DNA of 64,000 bases from Peribacillus sp. FSL H8-0477 (GCF_038002765.1 NZ_JBBODE010000002.1:1178001-1242000), one strand, 5' to 3'. Shown: positions 42,204-51,729, counted from the stretch's first letter. Translations and numbers: made by a program. The notes: generated by a model not told the origin, from the letters alone.

Positions 42204-42314
42204 GTGAAAAAGACATTGATTAAAAGGGCAGCTGTATTAATTGCTCCTATTGTTATAAAACAAGTTAAAAAATACTGGAATAATCGTAAGCGTTCTAAAC
42301 GAGTTAACAGCTGA
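42204..42314 (+). CDS. Small basic peptide of 36 residues
   Basis: This very short ORF starts at a GTG at 42204 with GAGAGGA 9 bases upstream. The product KKTLIKRAAVLIAPIVIKQV followed by KKYWNNRKRSKRVNS has one short hydrophobic stretch between basic ends, so it may be amphipathic and membrane-associated. A terminator follows at once. There is no known family that I can name. It is supported only by signals and composition. Confidence 0.5.
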   Translation: MKKTLIKRAAVLIAPIVIKQVKKYWNNRKRSKRVNS

Positions 42315-42328
42315 ATAGGGTAAAAGCA

Positions 42329-42358
42329 GAGACGCCGATGGGGCGTCTTTTATTTTTG
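42329..42358 (+). terminator. Rho-independent terminator
   Basis: AGACGCC / GGCGTCT stem (42330-42336, 42342-42348) followed by TTTATTTTTG. Confidence 0.8.
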
Positions 42359-42593
42359 TTCCTTGTTTAGTCGAATAATTGGAAACTGACTTTTTTCCTT
42401 GTATTGTAGCCAAAAAAGAAGTGAATATGATATATTTTTAAACGTATGGATTAATGAGCGTACATATATTGCAAACTACTTTTTAAAATGGCTGGATAAA
42501 GATAATCAGGGGAAGGTTGTTACCCATGTAAAAATGCCGGATGGCTTATAGCATAGAAAGTGCTTATATTAATGGAAAGAAAGGAACTCACAC

Positions 42594-44174
42594 ATGACAA
42601 ATTTAAAAGAAGAGGTTCAATCAAGACGAACCTTTGCTATTATCTCTCACCCGGATGCCGGGAAAACGACATTAACAGAAAAATTACTATTATTCGGTGG
42701 AGCAATTCGAGATGCCGGAACCGTTAAAGCAAGAAAGACAGGTAAGTATGCAACGAGTGACTGGATGGAAATTGAAAAACAACGGGGAATATCTGTTACT
42801 TCCTCAGTAATGCAGTTTGATTATGATGATTTCCGCGTTAATATCCTTGATACACCTGGTCACCAAGATTTCAGTGAAGATACGTATCGGACACTGATGG
42901 CAGTCGACAGCGCCGTCATGATTATTGACTCTGCAAAAGGTATCGAGGATCAAACGATTAAGCTTTTCAAAGTTTGCCGTATGCGTGGAATTCCCATCTT
43001 TACCTTTGTAAATAAAATGGATCGTCAAGGTAAAATGCCGCTGGAACTGTTGGCTGAATTAGAAGAAGTGCTCGGAATTGAATCTTATCCGATGAACTGG
43101 CCGATTGGAATGGGCAAAGACTTTATTGGGATTTATGACCGGTTTAATAACAGAATTGAACAGTTCAAAAAAGAGGGAGAAGAACGTTTCCTTCCACTTG
43201 ATGAATCTGGCGAACTGATGGATGGGAATGAGTTAAAGGATTCTCAGCTTTATGAACAGACACTTGAAGAAATCATGCTATTATCTGAAGCCGGTAATCA
43301 GTTTTCTGAAGAGGCAATTGCTAACGGTACACTAAGCCCAGTCTTCTTTGGGAGTGCATTAACTGCTTTTGGTGTGCAAACATTCTTGGATGCCTATCTT
43401 CAATTTGCTCCTGCACCACAGCCTCGAGCTGCGACTACAGGTGAGATTGATCCTTTGGCTAAAGATTTTTCAGGCTTTATCTTTAAAATTCAAGCGAACA
43501 TGAATCCAAAGCACCGTGACCGGATTGCCTTTTTACGAATTTGTTCAGGTAAATTTGAACGCGGAATGAGTGTGAATTTAAGTAGAACGAGTAAACCGAT
43601 TAATTTATCTTCCTCTACACAATTTTTAGCTGATGATCGTAATACGGTTAATGAAGCAGTAGCTGGCGATATCATTGGGCTTTATGATACAGGTAATTAC
43701 CAAATTGGTGATACGATCACTACAAGTAAGGACATGTATCAATTTGAACGTCTTCCTCAATTTACACCAGAATTATTTATGCGTGTTACAGCGAAAAACG
43801 TTATGAAGCAAAAACACTTCCATAAGGGAATTAACCAGCTAGTTCAAGAAGGAGCTATTCAGTTGTTTAAAACGGTAAGAATGGAAGAATATCTACTCGG
43901 AGCAGTAGGTCAACTTCAATTTGAAGTGTTTGAACACCGTATGCGTCATGAATATAATGTCGAAGTTATAATGGAACGAATGGGAAATAAAATTACCCGC
44001 TGGGCCGTTGAAGAAAAAATTGATGAAAACCTTCATAACAGCAGGAGTATCCTTGTAAAGGATCGTTATGATAAATATGCATTCTTGTTTGAGAACGAAT
44101 TTGCGCTTCGCTGGTTTAAGGATAAAAATCCAGCCGTAGAATTATTTAATCCGATGGATGATGTGGGAAGATAA
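42594..44174 (+). CDS. prfC: Peptide chain release factor 3
   Basis: The 526-residue translational GTPase has the P-loop [16 protein letters not shown], switch-region [30 protein letters not shown] and NKMDRQGK in domain 1. The C-terminal [16 protein letters not shown] is also typical of RF3. RF3 removes RF1/RF2 from the ribosome after peptide release. The 526-527 residue length fits RF3 and separates it from EF-G. AAGGAA lies 8 bases before the ATG. It is monocistronic with a strong terminator. Confidence 0.93.
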   Translation: MTNLKEEVQSRRTFAIISHPDAGKTTLTEKLLLFGGAIRDAGTVKARKTGKYATSDWMEIEKQRGISVTSSVMQFDYDDFRVNILDTPGHQDFSEDTYRTLMAVDSAVMIIDSAKGIEDQTIKLFKVCRMRGIPIFTFVNKMDRQGKMPLELLAELEEVLGIESYPMNWPIGMGKDFIGIYDRFNNRIEQFKKEGEERFLPLDESGELMDGNELKDSQLYEQTLEEIMLLSEAGNQFSEEAIANGTLSPVFFGSALTAFGVQTFLDAYLQFAPAPQPRAATTGEIDPLAKDFSGFIFKIQANMNPKHRDRIAFLRICSGKFERGMSVNLSRTSKPINLSSSTQFLADDRNTVNEAVAGDIIGLYDTGNYQIGDTITTSKDMYQFERLPQFTPELFMRVTAKNVMKQKHFHKGINQLVQEGAIQLFKTVRMEEYLLGAVGQLQFEVFEHRMRHEYNVEVIMERMGNKITRWAVEEKIDENLHNSRSILVKDRYDKYAFLFENEFALRWFKDKNPAVELFNPMDDVGR

Positions 44175-44187
44175 TAAGCTTAATCTG

Positions 44188-44237
44188 AAAACTGTCTTGT
44201 AAGGTCATTGTTTGACCTTGCAAGACAGTTTTTTTAT
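44188..44237 (+). terminator. Rho-independent terminator of prfC
   Basis: An 18-bp stem, AACTGTCTTGTAAGGTCA with TGACCTTGCAAGACAGTT (one mismatch), followed by seven T residues. Confidence 0.9.
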
Positions 44238-44638
44238 ATATGTTAGGAGGGACATATTGGCAAATTTACTAAATATTCCTCCTTGTCGTTTGTAGGACAT
44301 TCCGCAGTGAAAGCATAGTCATAGCGGCAACTGAGTCACACAATTCCCTTCACGACACTGTTTCTTATAGAGTTGTTAGATTCAGGTGATCCTAGGTAAC
44401 TCCTCCGGCACTATTTCCTTCCAACATTAAATTGATTCAATATCTGCGCACTCTTATTAAAATATGAAACTAGAGGTTTTACAATTTTTTGTGTAGGTTA
44501 TTAAAAAAATTACCATTTATTATGAAGAAATAAATATATATAGGTTGCATCTTACAAAAAAGCACTTTATTCTTTAAATGAGTAGTAACCATAATTTTCA
44601 ATGGTATATTTGTAATATATTGTATAGAAGGTGGAGAG
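44238..44638. other. Intergenic region upstream of the plsY operon
   Basis: No gene of normal size is supported. At 44257-44295 a 12-codon frame with a TTG start follows a strong AGGAGGG site (44246-44252); CCTCCT at 44278-44283 could pair with that site. A possible promoter (TTGCAT 44545-44550, 17-base spacer, TATTCT 44568-44573) lies before plsY. The middle looks like decayed non-coding DNA. Confidence 0.45.
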
Positions 44639-45226
44639 TTGTTACAGTTTCTGATGCTAATGGGCTTCTCTTATTTGTTTGGGAGTATCAATGGAGCATA
44701 TTATGCGGCAAAATTCATGTCTGGAGACGATATTCGATTAGTTGGAAGCGGGAATGCAGGGGCGAGAAACGCGGGAAGACACTTAGGGAAAAAGGGTTTT
44801 TTGCTTACCTTATTTATCGATGTAGGAAAAACACTTATTGTTCTTACCATCGTTAAGAAGGGATTAGAGCTGAATAATATATTGCTGATTATTTCTGCGG
44901 TATTTGTACTTGTGGGACACATATGGCCGCTCCATCTGGAATTTCGGGGAGGAAAAGGGGTAGTTGTCTTTTTGGCGGCAACACTTTTCATTATTCCAGA
45001 AGCTATTTTAATTGCGGGTGTTGTACTGGGAAGCGGGTACCTGCTTTTTCGTAAGTTCACGATAACCGGCTTATTTGCGATGCTGACCATTCCAATTACT
45101 TCTTGGTATGCAGGGCAGACTCGGACTGAGACAATCGGATTGTTGGTTATGCTTATACTTGTGCTATTAGTTCATATTTATCCACGGAAAGGTACTAATC
45201 TCTCTACTTCTAACCATGTAAATTGA
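44639..45226 (+). CDS. plsY: Glycerol-3-phosphate acyltransferase PlsY-like protein
   Basis: The 195-residue membrane protein has five membrane segments. PlsY motifs are in order: GSINGAYYAAKF, GSGNAGARNAGR (usually GSGNPGATN), HIWPLHLEFRGGKGVVVF, and a short C-terminal motif (TNL). PlsY moves an acyl group from acyl-phosphate to glycerol 3-phosphate, the first step of phospholipid synthesis. The ARNAGR variation suggests a paralogue with its own role. Start TTG 44639 has AAGGTGGAG very close upstream; an in-frame ATG at 44654 is possible. It leads a four-gene operon. Confidence 0.85.
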   Translation: MLQFLMLMGFSYLFGSINGAYYAAKFMSGDDIRLVGSGNAGARNAGRHLGKKGFLLTLFIDVGKTLIVLTIVKKGLELNNILLIISAVFVLVGHIWPLHLEFRGGKGVVVFLAATLFIIPEAILIAGVVLGSGYLLFRKFTITGLFAMLTIPITSWYAGQTRTETIGLLVMLILVLLVHIYPRKGTNLSTSNHVN

Positions 45227-45274
45227 AGTTGTAATTGTAAGTACCGTAGATTCATTGAAAAGGAGCGTTTTAAC

Positions 45275-46885
45275 ATGGGAGATTTGTCCCTAAGCTACAA
45301 AATAGCGAATTCAACTGAAGAATTTGAACAAATTTACCAGTTGAATTATGAAACGTTTGTGGATGAAATCCCACAACATAGTAAAAATAGTGAACAGCGA
45401 TTAATTGATCGCTATGATCAAGAAAACACGTATGTCGTTGCTAAAGATGGCAAAGAGGTAGTTGGGATGATTGCTATAAGGGGGAATCGTCCATTTTCGC
45501 TTGATGGCAAAATGGACGATTTGGATTATTATTTACCGCAACATGCAAAACCTTGTGAAATAAGGCTTCTTGCCGTGAAAAAAGAATATCGAAATAGTTA
45601 TGTGTTCTTTAAATTATGCGATTTATTAGTTTCTCATTGTTTGAATCACGAGTATAATATGGCACTTATTTCTGGTGTGGAACGGCAAATCAAACTGTAT
45701 AAACGAATTGGTTTTGTTGCGTTCGGAGAGATGACAGGTACAGGAGATGCGAAATTCCAACCGATGTACTTAACACGAGAACAATTTGAGAAATCTAGTA
45801 AAGTTTTTAAGAGATTAATGGAGCGAAAAACAGCCGCTGCACATGGGGGAACATTTCTTCCTGGTCCTGTTTCTATGGCTCCCAAGGTGTTACATGCTAT
45901 TTCTCAGCCGCCCATATCACATCGCTCAAAGCAGTTTAAAGATGAAATGCTTCAAGTGAAAAATGAATTATGCAGACTCGTTCAAGCCAAGTATGCAGAA
46001 GTAATCGTTGGAACAGGTACGTTGGCAAATGATATCGTTGCTGCCCAAATTCAAAAACTTCCTGGTAAAGGCCTCATATTGGTTAATGGAGAATTTGGCT
46101 GCCGTTTAGTAGATCATGCAAGCCGACTTAACTTAGACTTTTCCATTTGGGAGAAACCATGGAATACAGCTATTAATTTGCAGGAAGTAGACGTATATTT
46201 GCTTGACCATCCTGAAATCAAGTGGCTTTGGACAGTTCATTGTGAAACATCAACTGGGTATCTTTATGACTTGACTGGTATACAAGAGATTTGTAAAAAA
46301 CATGGAATCGAATTATGTGTCGACGCATGCAGCTCTGTCGGAATCGTTCCGGTTCAACTAAGCAACGTTTATTTAGCGGCGACTGTTAGTGGAAAGGGAC
46401 TTGGGTCATATCCTGGCCTGGCTATAGTATTTCATAGAGAACCTGTACTGCCGGACAGCAGTATTCCGAGGTATCTCGATTTAGGAATGTACCATTGCTC
46501 TGAGAGTATCCCTTATACACACTCATCTAATCTTGTAAATGCACTTTATGAAGGCGTCAAACAGGCAAATCCTGAGAAAACAAAACGGTTAGCTGATTTT
46601 GTTAGAGCACAGCTGATTGATGCAGAATTTGAAGTGTTAGGCAATGAAGATTATTCGCCTGGCATTATTACACTTAAAGTACGAGATGGATTAAATTCTC
46701 GAATTATTGGTGATCAACTGAAGGAAAAAGGGATCTTCTTAAGCTATGAAAGTGACTATTTGATTAAGAGGAACTGGGTACAAATTGCTTTGATGGGCTT
46801 TCACAATGAGCAAACGTGTAAGCTGATGATTCAAAGTTTAGTGAAAGTGAAGGGAATGAGCAAGGTAAGGTCGGCACCTCTATGA
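45275..46885 (+). CDS. Fusion of GNAT/N-acyltransferase domain with class V aminotransferase
   Basis: The 536-residue two-domain protein has an N-terminal part (about 1-175) that is a GNAT fold of the N-acyl-amino-acid-synthase/autoinducer-synthase kind: EFEQIYQLNYETFVDEIPQH, EIRLLAVKKEYRNS, and GVERQIKLYKRIGFVAFGEM. The C-terminal part (about 185-530) is a fold-type I PLP enzyme of aminotransferase class V. It has FLPGPVSMAPKVLHAISQPP, the cofactor-binding Asp in CVDACSSVGIVP, and the probable Schiff-base Lys in VSGKGLGSYPGLAIV. Together they could make and acylate an amino compound. AAGGAG precedes the ATG. The last four bases overlap the next gene's start, so the two are coupled. The reaction is not known. 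Confidence 0.85.
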   Translation: MGDLSLSYKIANSTEEFEQIYQLNYETFVDEIPQHSKNSEQRLIDRYDQENTYVVAKDGKEVVGMIAIRGNRPFSLDGKMDDLDYYLPQHAKPCEIRLLAVKKEYRNSYVFFKLCDLLVSHCLNHEYNMALISGVERQIKLYKRIGFVAFGEMTGTGDAKFQPMYLTREQFEKSSKVFKRLMERKTAAAHGGTFLPGPVSMAPKVLHAISQPPISHRSKQFKDEMLQVKNELCRLVQAKYAEVIVGTGTLANDIVAAQIQKLPGKGLILVNGEFGCRLVDHASRLNLDFSIWEKPWNTAINLQEVDVYLLDHPEIKWLWTVHCETSTGYLYDLTGIQEICKKHGIELCVDACSSVGIVPVQLSNVYLAATVSGKGLGSYPGLAIVFHREPVLPDSSIPRYLDLGMYHCSESIPYTHSSNLVNALYEGVKQANPEKTKRLADFVRAQLIDAEFEVLGNEDYSPGIITLKVRDGLNSRIIGDQLKEKGIFLSYESDYLIKRNWVQIALMGFHNEQTCKLMIQSLVKVKGMSKVRSAPL

Positions 46886-48711
46886 GAAAGCTAATAACCT
46901 CTCAAGCCTTTTTTCCAATCCTTGCAGTAGTAACCTTATGGTTAAAAACCGTTGTAGTTTCTTTTCTTGGTTTCAATTTACCAATCCATTCCTGGATTGA
47001 TGTACTGCTGATTATTTTTAACCCATTGGGTTCTTTAATGCTTTTACTTGGTTTGAGTTTTTTCTTTTTTAAGAAAATGAATGGTTATGTCCTTATTCTT
47101 ATTATGCTGCTGTTAACGGGTCTGCTTTACGGCGATTTATTATATTACCGATTTTATATAGATTTTGTAACTGTATCTATTTTATTCCAATTTAAAAACG
47201 TTGGCGGAATCGGTCCGAGTACGTTTGAATTAATGAAAATTTGGGATTTATTCTTGTTTATTGATATCGTGATTTTTCTTCTATTGGTTAAAAAACAAAA
47301 ATTAGTTAAGAAACCGATATCAGTCAGATATAAGAAGGTGTTTGCTAGTTGTGCCATTTTCTTAATAGCTGCTGTGATTGGTATAGGATTCCTTCAATCA
47401 CAATCCAATAAAACGTTCTACAGCCGAACGCAGATGGTGAAGGAACTGGGTCCATATACTTATCATTTATATGATATTGTTCTTAGTTTCCGACCCCCAA
47501 TCAGCCGGGCAATGGCCGATCAATCGGATACGGCAGTTATTAAAGATTTCGTCTCAAATAAAAATGAGGAAACAACTGATTTATTTGGGATAGCAAAAGG
47601 GAAAAATGTCGTTCTTATTAGTATGGAGTCGACACAAGATTTCGTTATCAACCAGAAAATTGATGGGAAAGAAATTACCCCTTTTTTAAATGATCTAATT
47701 AAAGAAAGTTATTATTTCAGCCATATATATGATCAAACTGCGCAAGGAAAAACGTCCGATTCGGAAATTATGGTTGATACTGGTCTGTATCCCTTGTCTG
47801 GTGGATCCGTATTTGTAAGAAGGCCAGAGAATACGTTTATTAGTATGCAAAAGTTATTAAAGGAAGAAAATTATTATTCCGCTGTCTTCCATGGGAATGA
47901 CCCATCTTTTTGGAATCGTGAGAACATGTATAAGAACTTAGGCTATGAACGCTTTTTTTCTAAAGGTGATTATACAGTGACCCCTGAAAACTCTATAAAC
48001 TATGGAATCAAAGATATTCCTTTTTTTCAGCAGTCGATTCCCTATCTGAAGAGTCTGCCTAAGCCGTATTTAGCCAAGTTTATAACGCTGACTAACCATT
48101 TTCCATTTTTGTTAAATGAGGAGGATCAGATGATTAACCTGGCAGATACAGATGAAGGGGTCGTGAACCGGTATGTGACGACCGTTCGTTATCAAGATGA
48201 AGCCATAAAACAATTCTTTCAGCAATTAAAGAAAAAAGGGATGTACAAAGACACAATATTTATTTTATATGGTGACCATTATGGTATATCAGAAAAATAT
48301 GAAGATGCCTTAACTGATATGCTTGATCGCGAAAAGAGGGCAGTCGATCACACAGAGTACCGCCAAGTTCCGCTTATTATTCATATTCCTGGTCAAAAAG
48401 GGATGACCATATCAAGTCCAGGTGGTGAAGTAGATATTCAATTGACGTTGCTTCATTTGCTTGGAATAAAAGATAAAGCAATCACATTCGGCTATGATTT
48501 ATTTACTAGACCTAAGAATCACCCAGTTATTTTTCGTGATGGCGGGTTTGTAACGGAAAAGTATATCTATCAAGATAACACCTGTTATCACAAAGGCAGC
48601 GGTGAACAAACGAATGCTGAAGCGTGTATGCCTTTCCAAGAAACGGTTAGTAAAGAATTGAATCTGTCAGACGATATTATTAATGGAGATCTTTTAAGAT
48701 TTAACTATTGA
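46882..48711 (+). CDS. LTA synthase family membrane sulfatase/phosphotransferase
   Basis: The 609-residue protein has five N-terminal membrane helices (up to about residue 165) and an extracellular sulfatase-fold domain. The LtaS active-site residues are visible: VLISMEST (metal Glu), AQGKTSDSE (nucleophilic Thr), and ILYGDHYGIS (metal Asp-His) near residue 460. GLYPLSGGSVF and TLTNHFPF are also family blocks. LtaS-type enzymes polymerise glycerol phosphate from phosphatidylglycerol onto lipid carriers; paralogues act as primases or on other substrates. Position behind a PlsY and an acyltransferase-aminotransferase suggests a dedicated surface lipid or polymer. Confidence 0.88.
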   Translation: MRKLITSQAFFPILAVVTLWLKTVVVSFLGFNLPIHSWIDVLLIIFNPLGSLMLLLGLSFFFFKKMNGYVLILIMLLLTGLLYGDLLYYRFYIDFVTVSILFQFKNVGGIGPSTFELMKIWDLFLFIDIVIFLLLVKKQKLVKKPISVRYKKVFASCAIFLIAAVIGIGFLQSQSNKTFYSRTQMVKELGPYTYHLYDIVLSFRPPISRAMADQSDTAVIKDFVSNKNEETTDLFGIAKGKNVVLISMESTQDFVINQKIDGKEITPFLNDLIKESYYFSHIYDQTAQGKTSDSEIMVDTGLYPLSGGSVFVRRPENTFISMQKLLKEENYYSAVFHGNDPSFWNRENMYKNLGYERFFSKGDYTVTPENSINYGIKDIPFFQQSIPYLKSLPKPYLAKFITLTNHFPFLLNEEDQMINLADTDEGVVNRYVTTVRYQDEAIKQFFQQLKKKGMYKDTIFILYGDHYGISEKYEDALTDMLDREKRAVDHTEYRQVPLIIHIPGQKGMTISSPGGEVDIQLTLLHLLGIKDKAITFGYDLFTRPKNHPVIFRDGGFVTEKYIYQDNTCYHKGSGEQTNAEACMPFQETVSKELNLSDDIINGDLLRFNY

Positions 48712-48784
48712 ATGTGATTAAATGAATAGTGAAGAAGCGTTATATTTTTTACTTATTTGTGTACAGTTTAAGGGGAAGGTAACC

Positions 48785-49768
48785 ATGAGTCCATGTGCAT
48801 GCGGCGTGAATTTTACAATCTATACACCTGGTTTTTTGCATATCCAAGGAAAGGTTGTATTGAAAGGTTTTAACGGGCTGATCGAGGACAGTGAAGGTAT
48901 CTATTTACCCTATAATTCGAAGGAAGAATTAGAAGCAATTGTAAGGGAAATTCTTACTTTACCAAATGCTGCTGAAATCAAGGGTTCGATTCTAAAATCT
49001 ATTCAAAAAACCTATCATGTGTATTCGCTATTGGAACTAGCCAATCGAATTACTCATCATGAAGTAATGACAATCATTCAAGAAACGGAATTCAACTCTA
49101 TTTTTCAACCTATTTATTCTTTAGAAAATGACCAGCTTTTTGCATATGAATCACTTTTACGTGACCCGCTGGCAAGAATATCACCAGGAGAATTATTTGA
49201 AACAGCCCAAAAAACGGGTATGCAAAGTATGCTTGACCAAAAAGCTAGACAGGCCGCGATTAAGAACCGAGCAGGCTTTGTTCCAAGCGGCATAAAAAGC
49301 TTTATTAATTTTCTTCCGTCAACGATATACAATCCGGAATTTTGTCTAAGACATACTTTTGAAGCTGTAAAACGCTATCAGGTTAATCCAGCGGACCTTG
49401 TATTTGAAGTAGTTGAAACGGAAAAAATTCACGATATTGATCATTTAAAGAACATATTTACAGTGTATAAACGAGAAGGAATTGGTGTGGCTTTAGATGA
49501 TTTTGGAAGCGGCTTTGCTACCTTAGATGTTCTTATTAAACTTGCTCCTAATTATGTGAAAATAGATCGTTCTAAAATTGATTATTGTGATCAACTTATT
49601 GAAAAACAACAATTTTTAAAACAAGTGGTTGCGTTATGTAAGGAGCTAGGGATTATAACTCTTGCAGAGGGCATTGAGCGCAAGGAAGAACTTCAGTATT
49701 GTAAACAGATAGGGATTTCATTAGCTCAAGGCTATTATTTAGGAAAGCCAGGGAATTTACCTGCTTAA
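48785..49768 (+). CDS. EAL-domain c-di-GMP phosphodiesterase
   Basis: The 327-residue product has an N-terminal ~85-residue region with CAC near the start (PCACGVNFTIYTPGF) and unknown function. The EAL domain from about 95 keeps all catalytic landmarks: YESLLRD, FINFLPS (Asn), EVVETE, DDFGSGFATL, KIDRSK, LAEGIE and QGYYLGKP. It should hydrolyse cyclic di-GMP to pGpG. I use the ATG at 48785 with AAGGGGAAGGT upstream. An in-frame ATG at 48722 has no site. It is the last gene of the plsY operon and links that pathway to second-messenger control. Confidence 0.88.
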   Translation: MSPCACGVNFTIYTPGFLHIQGKVVLKGFNGLIEDSEGIYLPYNSKEELEAIVREILTLPNAAEIKGSILKSIQKTYHVYSLLELANRITHHEVMTIIQETEFNSIFQPIYSLENDQLFAYESLLRDPLARISPGELFETAQKTGMQSMLDQKARQAAIKNRAGFVPSGIKSFINFLPSTIYNPEFCLRHTFEAVKRYQVNPADLVFEVVETEKIHDIDHLKNIFTVYKREGIGVALDDFGSGFATLDVLIKLAPNYVKIDRSKIDYCDQLIEKQQFLKQVVALCKELGIITLAEGIERKEELQYCKQIGISLAQGYYLGKPGNLPA

Positions 49769-49771
49769 GAG

Positions 49772-49799
49772 TTGACCATCTTCCTAATTATGTTATAAT
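49772..49799 (+). promoter_or_regulatory. Sigma-A promoter of the tyrZ T-box transcript
   Basis: TTGACC (49772-49777), a 16-base spacer and TATAAT (49794-49799). Confidence 0.7.
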
Positions 49800-49818
49800 A
49801 TTGTAACAATTCAGAAAA

Positions 49819-50063
49819 ATAGAAAGCGATGATAGGAATAAGTAGCAGCGAATCTCCCTGTTTCAGAGAGCCGGTGGTTGGTGTAAATCGGTACAAAGAT
49901 TTAGGTGAATTACCTCCTTGAGCTTCCTTTGTGAACGATAGTAGCAAAGGACGGACGAACCGTTATTCGATTGAGCGGAAGAATGAATGTTCTTCAACAA
50001 GGGTGGTACCGCGTGCAAGATAAAAGATAACCACGTCCCTTTTTTAGGGGGCGTGTTTTTTTA
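49819..50063 (+). ncRNA. Tyrosine T-box riboswitch
   Basis: The leader begins AGAAAGCGATGATAGGAATA in stem I. The specifier loop contains TAC (49892-49894) in a GTGTAAATCGGTACAAAG context, a tyrosine codon. The conserved antiterminator core AAGGGTGGTACCGCG (about 49999-50013) binds the uncharged tRNA acceptor end. A terminator hairpin CACGTCCCT...AGGGGGCGTG with seven T residues follows. Uncharged tRNA-Tyr should allow read-through into the synthetase gene. Confidence 0.95.
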
Positions 50064-50086
50064 TGGAGAAAATGGGGGAGAGACGA

Positions 50087-51343
50087 ATGATGAACTATAT
50101 GGAAGTATTAACAGAAAATCAAATGGCGGAGCTGGAAAAGCAATTTGAAGAACTTTCGAGCGGGGTACAGGAGATTCTCCCGGCTGGTGAATTTAAAGAA
50201 AAACTTGCCAAGTCCATTGTACTTGGTAAACCGTTAAAGGTTAAGTTGGGACTTGATCCATCTGCTCCTGATGTTCATTTGGGGCATACGGTTGTTTTAA
50301 ATAAACTGCAAAGATTCCAAGCGTATGGACACCGTATTCAATTAATCATTGGTGACTTTACTGGAAAAATTGGTGATCCCACTGGAAAGTCGGAAGTAAG
50401 AAAGCAGCTTACGGACGAGGAAGTGAAACGTAATGCAGAAACGTACTTTAAACAATTTGGCAAGGTTTTGAATATGGACGAGGTAGAGCTTCACTATAAT
50501 TCAAGTTGGCTCACGGAGTTGAATTTTGAAGATATTGTTCGTTTAGCGGGAAAAATTACTGTCGCGCGAATGCTTGAACGGGATGATTTTGAGAAACGGC
50601 TTGCAGCTGGGAAACCAGTATCTTTACATGAGTTCTTTTATCCGCTGATGCAGGGTTATGACTCAGTAGTACTTGAAAGCGATATTGAACTGGGAGGGAC
50701 GGATCAGCATTTCAATGTTTTAATGGGGCGACATCTACAAGAGCATTATGGTAAGGAAAAACAGGTAGTCATAACGATGCCCTTGCTTGAAGGACTGGAT
50801 GGTGTCGAAAAAATGTCAAAGTCTAAGGCTAATTACATCGGCATTGATGATACGCCGGCTGACATGTATGGGAAAACGATGTCAATCCCAGATGAACGAA
50901 TGGTTAAATACTTTAAGCTGCTAACGAATCTGCCAGTTGAGAAAATTAACGAAATCGAGCGTTCACTGAGCGATGGCCGTTTACACCCGCGTGATGCGAA
51001 AATGCTGCTTGGCCGCACCCTTGTTTCTATGTATCATGATCATTATGCTGCTGAACAGGCAGAAACAACTTTTAAGTCGGTGTTTCAAAAGGGAATTCTA
51101 CCGGAGACAATACCCTCTGTTTCCTGGGAAGGACCCCTTCAGACAGGGGTTTTAGATTTATTGGTTGAACTCAAGCTGCAAACATCTAAAAGCGAAGCAA
51201 GAAGAATGATTAAAAATGGCGGTATTCGATTAAATGGGGAAAAGGTGGCGGATGATAACCTTCTGGTCATCATAGAAGATGGTTTAGTTGTTCAAGTCGG
51301 AAAGCGAAAGTTTGTAGAATTGAAAGTGAATCAAAACACGTAA
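50087..51343 (+). CDS. tyrZ: Tyrosyl-tRNA synthetase, TyrZ type
   Basis: The 418-residue class I synthetase has [20 protein letters not shown] (HIGH motif as HLGH) and [12 protein letters not shown] (KMSKS). The KMSKS sequence and the [11 protein letters not shown] block mark the TyrZ/TyrRS-2 branch, not TyrS with KFGKT. A C-terminal S4-like tRNA-binding domain is present ([19 protein letters not shown]). ATG 50087 (or 50090) follows GGGGGAGAG. The gene is controlled by the upstream T-box, and its stop codon overlaps the next gene's start by one base. Confidence 0.93.
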   Translation: MMNYMEVLTENQMAELEKQFEELSSGVQEILPAGEFKEKLAKSIVLGKPLKVKLGLDPSAPDVHLGHTVVLNKLQRFQAYGHRIQLIIGDFTGKIGDPTGKSEVRKQLTDEEVKRNAETYFKQFGKVLNMDEVELHYNSSWLTELNFEDIVRLAGKITVARMLERDDFEKRLAAGKPVSLHEFFYPLMQGYDSVVLESDIELGGTDQHFNVLMGRHLQEHYGKEKQVVITMPLLEGLDGVEKMSKSKANYIGIDDTPADMYGKTMSIPDERMVKYFKLLTNLPVEKINEIERSLSDGRLHPRDAKMLLGRTLVSMYHDHYAAEQAETTFKSVFQKGILPETIPSVSWEGPLQTGVLDLLVELKLQTSKSEARRMIKNGGIRLNGEKVADDNLLVIIEDGLVVQVGKRKFVELKVNQNT

Positions 51344-51726
51344 TGGACAGAATAAGGTTTTATACTGCCTCAAGCTTCCAAAATATACAGGATGTTAACT
51401 ATCTAAATCAGCGTTTGGTTGAAAAAGGATATGAATTGTCCTATGATTGGACACAAAATGGGCGAGCCTCATCATTAGCAGAATTAAGTGTGATTGGTGA
51501 AGAAGAGATGCAAGGTGTTAGAAACGCTGACTTTTTAATCGTGCTGCTGCCAGGAGGGAAAGGCAGTCATATTGAAATGGGAATGGCTCTTGGTCTTAGA
51601 AAAAGGGTCTATCTTTTCTCTCCTGAGGATCGAGTGTATGAGCTGGACTCAACTAGTACATTTTATCACGTATCGCTGGTTTCCATTTATGTTGGGGAAT
51701 TAAATGACTTTATTCAAACATTCTGA
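51343..51726 (+). CDS. Nucleoside 2-deoxyribosyltransferase-like protein
   Basis: The 127-residue flavodoxin-like protein has a start RIRFYTASSFQNIQDVNYLN, the centre EEEMQGVRNADFLIVLLPGG, and GSHIEMGMALGLRKRVYLFS. The GKGSHIEMGMALG segment with the conserved Glu is the hallmark of the nucleoside 2-deoxyribosyltransferase/TIR-like fold, but the protein could also be a nucleoside-phosphate sensor or hydrolase. It overlaps tyrZ by one base and shares its T-box control, so it should rise on tyrosine starvation. Confidence 0.75.
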   Translation: MDRIRFYTASSFQNIQDVNYLNQRLVEKGYELSYDWTQNGRASSLAELSVIGEEEMQGVRNADFLIVLLPGGKGSHIEMGMALGLRKRVYLFSPEDRVYELDSTSTFYHVSLVSIYVGELNDFIQTF

Positions 51727-51729
51727 AGC

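Noticed and set aside
44578..44856. 92-codon ORF in another frame at the start of plsY
   Set aside because: Overlaps a gene with clear PlsY motifs and has no supporting signal.
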